From assembly GCA_026929865.2 (NCBI GenBank), contig CM049402.1, forward strand, positions 14,613,501 through 14,677,500: a DNA stretch of 64,000 nucleotides, written 5' to 3'. The stretch comes from Hyperoplus lanceolatus. Lineage: Eukaryota > Chordata > Actinopteri > Uranoscopiformes > Ammodytidae. This document shows, one piece after another, positions 22,090 to 34,600 of the stretch. The translations under genes were made by a program, and so were the position numbers. Numbering within the stretch: the first letter of the stretch is position 1; each line of letters opens with the position of its first letter. The notes under the pieces are model-generated. The model worked only from the letters and a program-made list of their open reading frames with translations. It made no database searches and was not told where the DNA came from.

Positions 22090-22585
22090 TATGTAAACCA
22101 TATTATTACACAAAATTGTGTTTTAAATTATATGATGTAAATGCAGCATTATTTCAGGCTAACTTGATAGGAAATAGACTTAAAACCCATTATCTTTTTG
22201 CTACGGACTGAATATTTCTTCATCCAAATAGTTATAAGAATGTTGCTGAGAGATGCTTATTTCTGTGACTAAAATGTAATTATTACATAGGTGTGGCTAA
22301 GTTGATGTGGGCCTTGACATATTTTTACTATGAACTAAAAAACATTAAAAATCGTTTTCCTTCAGTTGTGACCCGTCTCAGATTTTCTTTAAATCAAATT
22401 GTAAAAATGTAGTTGTCAGTGCTCACTGGTAGACATACTAAATGATGGAGACAATGTTTCTAAATTACAATGAAACCTCTTTGGCGTTTAAATCCTGAAC
22501 ATTTTTTTTACTAAACTATCCTTACACGTCCATATTCTACATGCAGCAGTAAGAACTGTTGATTGGTTTAAAACTAAATTTAGGT

Positions 22586-22591
22586 TTTATT
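22586..22591 (-). terminator. Candidate poly(A) signal of tmem179b
   Basis: AATAAA on the minus strand starting about ten bases after the tmem179b stop codon (22601-22603). If used, the 3' untranslated region would be very short; no better candidate was noted close by. Confidence 0.35.
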
Positions 22592-22600
22592 CATCCTCAC

Positions 22601-25600
22601 TCAGACTAAAAGGGTGGGTGTTGCTGGTGGATTTGGAGGTGAAGGGGAGCCACAGTCGGATGGACTGTAGCCCAGGAGCAGGTCCTTCTCTCGGGGACGA
22701 CAGGGCCTGCTCATGTGCTGGCTGTGAGAGTGGTAGAGCCGCAGGAAAGCCAGGATGGACTGAGTCAGCCACAGAGCCGTCACAAACCACAGAGATGCCT
22801 GAGGACGCAGAGGGACGATTAATAAAGCTAAGTCACAATGATACAATCAAAACATCTAAATAATAAAGAGTAAAGGAATTCATTAGGAAGAGCTATTTAC
22901 TGAGAGCAGCGGAGAACTCAGATTCACAGCATTAAAAATCTCTGAAAATCTCTGGAGATGTCCAAAAAAGGAAAAAACACTGATAAGGGAATGGAAGAAG
23001 ACAAAGTTTTTGCGGAAGAAATGAAAAAACAGTTGGCAGACTTGAAGAAAGGAATGTTGGCAGATTTGAAGAGAGAAATACAAAGTGAGAGGGAAACGGA
23101 GCGAGCACTGCGGAAGGCTGAGCTGGCTGGGATTGTTGACGAATTGATTGGGCGTTTTGATGTAAAAATCAAAGAGAAAGTTGCTGCTGGTCTGAAGCCA
23201 CTGATGATCGAATTGAAGGAACTTCAAGCCGTCAATGTGAGGAAAGATCAGCTCTTGAAAGAGCTTGGAGATAAAATTGATGAACAAGAACAACAAGCAA
23301 AAAACAGAGATGTGATCCTGACTGGTTTGGATATTAAACCTTGGTCGCATGCAGCTGCCGGGAATGGAGAAGAAGAGGGCGATACAGGGAATGTAACGGT
23401 GGAAAAACAAGTGGCAATGTTTCTGAGAAGCAAAGCCATTAATCTGGATCTAGAGAACGTGGAGTCCTGTTTTCTTCTCCCGAAGGGGAAATTCGCCAAA
23501 AAGCGTGCTGTCATTCTGAAATTTGTGAGTAGAAAGCATAAGATAAACCTGCTCAGTCAAGGCAAGAAGCTTAAAGGTGAACACATTGGAATGAGTGAAA
23601 ATTTAACCAAGAGAAAGGCTTATTTGGCCTATCAAGCGAGAGGGTTAAAAAATGTGGACAGGTCCAACAAACTTGGACGAGAGATGGAAGAATCTTCATC
23701 AAAATGAATGGAGCTACACCCGAAGAAGCCAAAATTGTGCAAATCAAAACGGAGGAGGATTTGGATCAATTCCGGAGGGACGAGGATTAAAGAAGGCAAA
23801 AGCATGGACTTTTTGGATTAAAGAAGGCAATAGCATGGACTTTGAACTAAAGGGATTTTAACTGGTTTGTGTCAAAATGTAAGGTTTGAAATCGTAAATA
23901 CAATGTGCTCTGCTATTATTTATTATCAACTGTGTGTTCAGAACACCCGATTCAAAAATTGAAGACTTTCTCTGACTGAAGAATTTGTAAATACACTGCA
24001 TGTTTTGGGACTGTAGCCGAGGTCAGCAGACACACTGACTGTTTTGAATACTTTTGCAGATGTGTTTAGGCTACTAGAGAAGAAATGGACAAGGCCATAT
24101 CTGCATTGTCACAGGCAGAGAGGAAAATAGAGACCTAAAATTATCTGTGTTTTAGAATGATTCTTCTTAAAAAAAAAAGAAAAAAAAATGTTCTAACTGT
24201 AGTAGCTGTGTATCTGTGTATCTGAATCTTATGGCAGTGGGGGCGGGACCCGATAAGCCTTTGGCTTCTCCTGCTTCCCTTCGGACGATAACACAAAGTA
24301 ATATGTATCAATATGCAATGAGAAAATTATGTATTATGTGTAATTGTCCGGAAGAATAATAAATAAATAAATAAATAAATAAATAAAGGCTGCTAATCTC
24401 TATGGAATAAAATAAACTGAAAAATTGTCAGAAAACTCAGTGCGGCTCAAATTCAAACAGCTGTAAAGAGAAATAATAACACTTTTATCTGCATATATTC
24501 AAGTTGAATTTTCCTGGCAACCACTCCAACTGAATGACTTGAATGTCTTTTCTAATTTAAATGTTAAATTAGCTTGTAGCGACCAGTGCTAACAAAGACA
24601 CGGTAGCTGTCTAAGGCAAATGTGTTGATAACAAAATTACTGTTGATGAAATTATTTGTCTTGAAGACAAATGGAAAAAAAAGAAGAGGAACATTAACAA
24701 GAAACAATTAGACAAATTTGTCTTAATCGATACTGTGCTCAATCTTATACACTCACCGGCCACTTTATTAGGTACAGCGGTTAATTTTTTTTTTTTTTTT
24801 TTTTTAACCTTTATTTATACAGGTATATCCCATTGAGACCGAAGACTCTTTTGCTGGGGAGACCTGTTTCACACACATGTTAGCATTCACACACACATTC
24901 ATACACCGATAGCAGGCTAACTATCGACAGTCACACGAGGCAAGGTGGGTGAAGCGTCTTGCCCAAGGACACAACAACTGTGACACAGGTGGCAGGGCGG
25001 GGATCGAACCTCCAACCCTTTGATCATCGGCCGACCCGCTCTACCAACTGAGCCACAGTCAAATATGTGTTGTTAACACATATAAATTATCAGCCAAATA
25101 CATGATAGAAACTCAATGCATTTAGGCATGTATACCTGAAAGGGACAACTTATTGAAGTTAAAACCGAGCAACAGAATGGGGAAGAAATGGGTTTTAAGT
25201 GACTTTGAACATGGCAATGTTGAGGGGGCCAGAAGGGCTGGTCTGAGTATTTCAGAAACTGCTGATCTACTGGGATTTCCACTCACAACCATCTCTAGGG
25301 GTTACAGAGAATGGTCCGAAAAAGAAAAAATACCCAGTGAGCGGCACTTGTGTGGACATAAAATGCCTTGTTGAAGTCAGAGGTCAGTGGAGGATGGGCA
25401 TACTGGTTCGAGATGATAGAAAGGCAACAGTAACTCAAATAACCACTTGTTACAACCAGGGTATGCAGAATATCATCTCTGAAAGCAAAACACGGCCAAC
25501 ATTGAAGCAGATGGGCTACAGCAACAGAAGACCCCACCGGGTGCCACACCTGTCAGCTAAACACATGAAACTGAGGCTACAATTCTCACAGGATCACCAA

Positions 25601-28600
25601 TTTTGGACAACAGAAGATTGAAAAATCATGCCTGGTCTGATGAGTCTCGATTTCAGTTGCGACATTCAGATGTCAGGTTCAGAATTTGGCATAAACAACA
25701 TGAAAGTATAGATCCATCCTGCCGTGCGCTATCAACCATGCCACGTTCAAAGTCACTTTAACCCTCTTTCTTCCCCATTCTGATGCTCGGTTTGACTTCA
25801 GCACATTGTCTTGACCACGTCTAAATGCCTAAATGCATTAAATTGCTGCCATGTGATTGGCTGATTAGCTTTTTGTTTTTATAAGCCATTGAGCAGGTGT
25901 ACCCAATAAAGTGGTCGGTGAGTGTATATTGTCTCGTGCATTTTAGAGCTACATTATGAAAGAAAACCTTTCCTACCTGTGCCAGACTGAGCTCCGAGTA
26001 GAAAGAGGAGGTGTCCACGTCCAGGTAAAGTGGAACAGACTGGGACTCTACACAGCTGAAAAACAAACACACATGAACACGATGAGAAATCAAACTCAAA
26101 GAAAAAAACACTTTTCCATCTGTTTGCTGCAACATTTTATCAGTGCATCAGATTAGGATGAAAAGTCTTGAAGATTTATTGATAAGGTTGATATATTTAC
26201 CATACTATTTATATAATTTACCTCTACCTTTAATATCTGGTTGTATTTCATTATCCAAGATAAAGTCAGGTATTTAATTTTCTGGATATGCCCCAGGACA
26301 GACACTCTTGTATTGTTATTTCACAAAACTGTTTCTCAACATATTTTCTTGAAATGTGTTGGTAGTGAAGGACAAGAGACCCTTCTAGGGGCCCCGTTTG
26401 TGAGGGACGTATGATGTTTCACCATCACACTCTGAGAAATTTATCAGACCAACGTACCTGTACGGCCTTGTGTTGTCATCAGTCACGGTGTCGCACCAGG
26501 AGACGAGTCCCAGTGACAAGATCACACTGGCCCCTCCGGACAGGAAGAGCACACACAAACTCAGCAGCACCGTCAGGAAGGACGAAAACAGGGTGCTGAG
26601 CGGAAACACACATTACAGACATTATCAGACATGTGGCTCATTAGATAACAGCATTCTATGTTGTGTGTGTGGGTAGACACATCTAATTTATAAATTCAGG
26701 AGGCTGTTTGCCTCTCTGCATGCTGTAATAGATCACTTAGGCATCCATAGACATATTTATGATGTAATTTATTTAGCATATATATGCAAATTCATTGGGA
26801 GCAAAATATATGTTATAGTTACATACTGTGTACATAGCTATTTTCATTGCTTCCATTACATTATGGCAGGGCTGTACAGTGCGACAGTTTTGATCGCATT
26901 TGCTACTGAAATTGATCACGTGCGATGATGAATACAAATCCACTCGCACGAGTGCTAATGAGCAGATGCTGTCTGTTTGAGACACAGAGGAGTGCTGCAC
27001 AACACTGCTTAGAGGGCTCTACATTAACACTCTCCAAATTCGGGTAAATGTAATCTTAGGCAAGTAAGTTAATGAGTCCACCCTCCACTTTGGCTGGTGA
27101 ATGATGTGTGCTCGGGACGATTCTAGCGTCTAATACACTTCATAGACATTATAAAGGATAGACGCCGCATTGGGCGTTGAGCGCGAGAAATGCGGGCGCC
27201 ATCTTGGACCGGTCAAACGTTCCACTCAGTGTAGTCTGTTTGGCAGGTGGAATGAACAGTCAGCGCATGTAATTAATCATATCTCATTAAATACCAAACT
27301 GATTTTCACGCGGTTTTCTTTGCTGCAAAGATCATACATGTAGCTAAGATACAGGGCACAAGTTTCGACGTGTTTTAATATTCATAGTGGGCTTAACAGT
27401 CATAGAAGATTCTGATATGATATAAGTAACCAGACGTCCGAGTCACACACTTCGTCCGGGAGGAGATTGAAACGGAGGATGTGTTTCTGCTTGGGGAACA
27501 TATTGAGGAGACAGTTTGGCATCGACAACCACCATTCCGACTTGTTGTCATTGGTTGTGTCTGTCTTTCACAAATTAAGGCTGCACCACATTGCCAAACT
27601 CGCCTCGCTTGAATTTCTCTTCGGAGTAAAATGCGATTGTAAGGATGGTTAACTTTATTTTATGCATTTGAGTATTATTGTTTGCAGTTGTTGTTTGATT
27701 TTCCCTTAATTTAATACTTTTGATTGCAGTGGTTTTGTATTGAATGTGTTTTTAAATGTACCGTGCTGCAAGGCACGCATTGATTTCCTGTCTGTGTCTG
27801 AGGAACCAACTCGAGACTAGACTGAACTTGGTATTCCCCCCCTAGTATAGAACATTGGACAACCAAGAAGACTTTGCTTTTAAATAATCCCGTCCTCTTT
27901 TAAGAGGCAATTGCCTAACAAGCTTGTGTTTTAAATTAGAGAAATAAAACATATTTTTACATGAACACTCATGTTGTCCTTCTCTTTTAATGAGATATTA
28001 TATACACTGGCTTTTATTTATATTTAATGCCTTCATGGGAAACATCCACCCTTCATATGTACCATGCTCGACTACTCCTAAATTGCCCCGAGCTAACTCC
28101 AGTTTAGGAATAACTGCCTTTTCATGTAGTGCCCCTAATTCATGGAATGCTCTGCAGAGCAACTTAAAAATTACTGCTCTTCCTACTCTTGGTTTATTTG
28201 AATCTATGATTTCTGAATTTTTACACATCTGACTGTAACTGTTTTAGCTGAATTCATTGTTCATTTAGTATTTTATTTTTGCTCTTGTTTTGTATTTTGT
28301 ATAGGCCTACTTTATTTAAATTAATATATTTTATCCTATTTTATTTCTGAACTCTGTTTATGTTATCCCTGTGATTGTCTTTATTGTGTATGCTCGTCAC
28401 TGTAAATGAATAATTATATTTATAGCCTAATCATATATTGTTAACTTATTAAAATAGCTGACTTTACTGCCCCTATCTGTTTCTGCTTCTCTATCATATT
28501 TAGTCTAAAGTGTGTGATTTGCAAAATACCTATCATAGCCTAGCCTACATCACATAAAGGTGACCAGACGTCCCCATTGTTGGTTGCCTGTCCCTGGCTA

Positions 28601-31600
28601 AACAGAAACAACTACCTGTTCCCGTTTTGTTGACACCTCATTAGGTTTTTCGGTAACACTTTACAATAAGGGTACATTAATTAATGGTTAGTTAATGCTT
28701 AATACGGTTTAACTAACCATTAGTTAACTGTTAACTAATGTGTCTAGTAAGCATGTACTAATGGTATTCATGTTAACTAAGGTATTAATTACTACATTAT
28801 GTAATGTTTATAAATATCCTATATTAACCTTAGTTAACCCATTAAATAAGCATGAACCAACAGTTGCTAAATATAATAATAAACATTAATTAACTGTTAA
28901 CAAATGTCATTTTTGTAACATTACTTAAGCATAATTAACCATTTATTAATGCTCTTTGTGACCCTTATTGTAAAGTGGGAACCATTTATCCATTAAGTAA
29001 CACTTAATAAATGCACACCAGTGCTGAATAGGCATTACTGAAGCATAATTAACCATAATAGGCATTACTTAAGTGTAATTAACCATTTACAAATGGACTT
29101 TGTGACCCTTATTGTAAAGTGAGAACCATTTCTCATGAATTAACACCTAATAAAGGCATACTAGTGCTGATTAAGCATCACTTAAGCATAATTAACCATT
29201 TCTTAATGTTATTTGTGACCCTTATTGTAAAGTGGGAACCATTTATCACTTGTTACACTTAATGCAAAATAGTGCTGAATAAGGATTACCTAAGTACAAT
29301 ACATCAATCAACATTGCTCTTTGTAACCCGTGTACATTCTCTATAATAACAATATTAAACATACTAAAATATTTCCAACTGGAAATCAATTCATGACAAC
29401 AATCTGTTATCAACACAATTCAGTCACAATTTAAAAAAGAGAGAATTTTATTTGATTTAGAATCTTTAGTTTTATTTGGAAACACGGCTCTCACATTTGA
29501 CATGAATACCGTCAAATAACTCCAAAATTGTTTCTTCAACAAATTATATCCAGTTTAATGATTTTCTCTGACAGTAACAAACAGGAGGAAATGGATTACT
29601 AACAGCAATGGTGAAACACACTGACTCAACAGTTAGGTTTAACAGGTAAATATGTATTTTCTACTCTCTTCCTTGGAGTGTATATATCATTGTTGCAACA
29701 TAAACAAAAATAAAATACACAAAGAACATAACAGTTCCATTTTTAATCATGGACTGAAGATAAAACAAAATAATGATCATTCTCTTGTGACTAAACACTA
29801 GTTTAACCTGACCCTAACATTGTTATTTGAATGAGCACATATGTATTTAATATAACCTTTATTTATACTCAAAAGATCAGTTGAGGGGTGACCCTCATTT
29901 ATAATCTCTCGCTCTCTTTAGATCCAGTTCTTGGGTTTGCTGGCCACTCCAGGCCTGTTGCTCCTCTCCAAATGAAGCAGTTGGGCTGGAATCCAAGAAT
30001 CTTGTCTAATCACCAAGTTGATGTACATGGAAAAAATTTAAATAATCATTTAACAGTTCAGATGCATTTTTGTTTCCTTTATCTAAATTCTAAATCATTA
30101 TAGCATAGCATTACGGTTCCACATTATGTATTACTATTATAACATAATGCATTGCATTGCTGAAACTGAAATATCTTTGGTACCTTAATCAAATAAAATT
30201 ATCTCTGAACCTTTAACAAGTTGACACTATTTTTTCATTCAAAAAACATGTAATCTCTATGACGATTCCAAACAACACATGCTCAGTTTAAGCCCATTTT
30301 AGCCTGGAATAGCAACGTGCACTTTGAATATGGAAAATGCTTACATGTGTTCACATATGGTTTGGTGTCTATAAACACTCACTTTATTTAGCCACCGCTA
30401 CAATTACTGCTAAAAGTTACCTGTGAAGCTAGCCAGCACAAGCCTCATGCTAACGGTGCTATGCTAGCGGGAGGCTACATCACTAATATATTTCACATTA
30501 TTCATTTCTTACATACACACACACAACTATATCATCTCACATATACCTTAGTTAACTCACCAATCATTTTGTTGGGCTAATGGCAGCATACTGTAATTGT
30601 AACCACCACGGGTCTTTTGTGAGAATAAAGCACATAGCTGCTGGCCTGCTGCTTAACTGTCCAGACACACCTCTTTCTTGCTGGCTGATCGCTGAGCGAG
30701 TTCAAGTGCTTGAAAAACGTAGGTTATCCTAATGTCAATAAGGTTTGTAAAGAAATATTTTTCTTAAGTAAAGTCTCCAAACATATTTTCACCTTCCCAA
30801 AGTTGAAAATACATTGCATACATACATGCATTCCCTCTGCAGCCATTGTTGATTATCAATAGCCTATTACTGATCATATAAATCACCTATAGATCTCATT
30901 TTTTACTGGATCCTGGCCACTGGTAGGATAGAAAGACGGATGTGTGCCTGGACAGTAAAAGCAGCAGCTGAGCTACGTGCTTAAAGCCAGCTTGACCTGA
31001 CCGACCCATTATTCTCACACAAAAGACCTGTGGTGGTTACAGTTATGCTGCCATTAGCCAAATGAAATTATTGGTGAGTTAATTAAGGTGTTATTTATTT
31101 ATTTATTATTCTTTCGGACAATTCCACACAATACACAATTTTCTCTTGCAAATATTCATACATCATACTTTGTGTTGTCCGAAGGGAGACGGAAGAAGCC
31201 AAAGGCTTATCAGGTCCCGCCCCCATTTTCATCAAATTCGGATTCAGATACACAGTTACTGTTACAGAAAATAAAAATAAAACAAAAAACAATTTTTTTT
31301 TTTTTATATATGATCAGTTCAGCACAGTTCAGTTTCTCTGTGACAATGCCAAGTGTATAAAGTGTGAAGTGGCCTTGTATTTGGCCTGTTCCATTTCTTA
31401 ACTGGTAGTCAAAACACTTCTGCAAAAGTATTCAAAAACAAGTCTGACAGCTGGCCTGTATTATTCTTTACAATATTGATATGTAAGTGACATTGACATT
31501 GTGCTCAGGTTATTAGTCTGTAATTTTCAATAATTTTTGAAACATAATTTGCTTTGAAATTGCGCAAACTGCAACTCCCTGTGACAACTTCATCAAGTCC

Positions 31601-34600
31601 ATTCCACAGCTTAATACCCTTTACAGAAATCGAAAAGGATTTAAGTGTGGTCCGTATATTTTTCTCAGTGAATTTATCTTTTCTTCTTAAATCATGCAAA
31701 ACTTCTCTGTCTTCAAACATTACTTGTAAACTTAGTGAGATGATATAGTTGTGTGTGTGTAAGAATACTTTGAAATAACTTAGCGACACAGCCTCCCGCT
31801 AGCATAGCAACGTTAGCATTAGCGCGCTGCTATATGAGCAGCGTTAGCATGAGGCTTCGGCTGGCTAGCTTCACAGGTAACTTTTAGCTCATGGACACCA
31901 AACCGTATGTGAATAAATGTTAGCATTATTCCATATGCAAAGTGCATGTTGCTATTTCTTGCTAAAATGAGCTAAAGCTGAGCATGTGTTGTGTAGAATG
32001 GTCATAGAGATTACATGTTTTTTGAATGAAAAAATAGTGTCAATTTGTTAAAGGTTCAGTGAGAATTTTATTTGATTAATGTACCAAAGATATTTCAGTT
32101 AAGCAATGCAATGCATTATGTTATAATAATAATACATAATGTGGAACCATAATCCTATGCTATAATGATTTAGATAAAGGAAACAAAAATGCATCTGAAC
32201 TGTTAACTGATTATTTAAATTTTTTCCATGTACATCAACTTGGTGATTAGACAAGATTCTTGGATTCCAGCCCACCTGCTTCATTTGGAGAGGGGCAACA
32301 GGCCTGGAGTGGCCAGCAAACCCAAGAACTGGATCTAAAGAGAGCGAGAGATTATAAATGAGGGTCACCCCTCAACTGATCTTTTGAGTATAAATAAAGG
32401 TTAAATTAAATACATATGTGTTCATTCAAATAACAATGTTAGGGCCAGGTTAAACTAGTGTTTAGTCACAAGAGAATGATCATTATTTTGTTTTATCTTC
32501 AGTCCATGATTAAAAATGGAACTGTTATGTTCTTTGTGTATTTTATTTTTGTTTATGTTGCAACAATGATATATACACTCCAAGGAAGAGAGTAGAAAAT
32601 ACATATTAACCTGTTAAACCTAACTGTTGAGTCAGTGTGTTTCACCATTGCTGTTAGTAATCCATTTCCTCCTGTTTGCTACTTTCAGAGAAAATCATTA
32701 AACTGGATATAATTTGTTGAAGAAACAATTTTGGAGTTATTTGACGGTATTCATGTCAAATGTGAGAGCCGTGTTTCCAAATAAAACTAAAGATTCTAAA
32801 TCAAATAAAATTCTCTCTTTTTTAAATTGTGACTGAATTGTGTTGATAACAGATTGTTGTCATGAATTGATTTCCAGTTGGAAATATTTTAGTATGTTTA
32901 ATATTGTTATTATAGAGAATGTACACGGGTTACAAAGAGCAATGTTGATTGATGTATTAATAATAATAATAATAATAATAAATTTTATTTAAAGGCGCCT
33001 TTCAAGACACGCAAGGACACCGTACAATGTGAAAAATACAGTACAATTAATTGATTTAAAAACAAAATGGGATGGGAAGATCAGGGGGGGGTAAGCAAAT
33101 TTGAAAAGATGAGTTTTGAGTTTAGATTTGAACAGGGATATGGAGTCACTGTTGCGGATGTCGGGGGGTAATGCATTGTATTGTACTTAGGTAATCCTTA
33201 TTCAGCACTATTTTGCATTTATTAAGGGTGTATTCACACATGCCGTGTTTAGTTCGGTTGAAACGAACTCAGGTGCACTTCTGCCTTCAGTGCGCATCTT
33301 TCAGGCAGGTGTGAATACAGCAATCGCACTCGGGGGCGGACCAAACAAGCGGACCGAGACCCAGCTGAAGAGGTGGTCTCGATGCGCTTCAAAACGAACT
33401 CTGCTGCAGTTCGTTTGTGGTGTGAATTTGGCCGGACTCGATCCGACCCAATTGCAGGAAGCACTGCGCCTTTGATTTCTTTTCTTTTCTTTTTTAATAA
33501 ATCGCCATCAGCTTCACATTATGGGAGAGTGTTGTTGTCGCCGTTGTTAGGAAGATTAGTTGTGGTTTGACCGGGAGCCCCGAGCGAAAATATTACAGTT
33601 GATAATGACGCGTACACATGTTCAGCGATCAGATGGAGAGGGGAGCGTGTCCGAGCGTCTCCCGCACAGTGCCAACAGGTTCACCCTGCGCTTTGCATGA
33701 AGTGTGTGTTTTTATTTTTCTTCCCAACGTGACCGTCAATACTGTCCCTGTGTCAGTTTGGAACTGAACTGCGCCGAACTGACACCCAGCTGATACACTG
33801 CTTAATCAGCTGAGTGTCAGCTTGAGCCTATTCTTCTCTCGAGCCGCGTCCAACAGCAACAATACAGTAGGCTATACATTATGTTTCACATCGTAGGCTA
33901 CAAGCCACATAACGTGGCATTGACTTAGGGCTACATATTATAACCATATGAAACAACAATAATTAAATTTTCTTCTTCTTTATTTATAGGCTAGATGTAG
34001 GCCTTTTTATTATTTTTAACCCCGTATAATATCAATGATATATTTCGCAGTTTTTACTTCGTTCTTCCTGCTTCTCTCCATCCCAGAATGTCTGTCCAAT
34101 GAATGAATGACCTCAGATCACGTGTGGTTTTGCTTCGTAATGCTGGTTCAATTGCAAAAGAGGCAATATGAAAGTGGACCACACCAAACAAAAAAAATCT
34201 AAACTCTATTTGGTCTGGACCAAAGCAAGTGAACTAACGGACTTTCCATGTGTGAATACACCCTAAGTGTAACAAGTGACAAATGGTTCCCACTTTACAA
34301 TAAAGGTCACAAATAACATTAAGAAATGGTTAATTATGCTCAAGTGATGCTAAGTCAGCACTAGTATGCCTTTATTAGGTGTTAATTCATGAGAAATGGT
34401 TCTCAATTTACAATAAGGGTCACAAAGTCCATTAATAAATGGTTAATTATACTTAAGTAATGCCTATTATGGTTAATTATGCTTCAGCAAATGCCTATTC
34501 AGCATGGGTGTGCATTTATTAAGTGTTACTTAATGGATAAATGGTTCCCACTTTACAATAATGGTCACAAAGAGCATTAATAAATGGTTAATTATGCTTA

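Noticed and set aside
27467..27652. Readable frame after 27450 (VREEIETEDVFLLGEHIEE in another frame)
   Set aside because: No start or splice evidence, no recognised family, and it lies among repeat fragments.
33245..33475. 76-codon plus-strand open frame
   Set aside because: Lies entirely in the AGGGTGTATTC element and has no similarity that I recognise.
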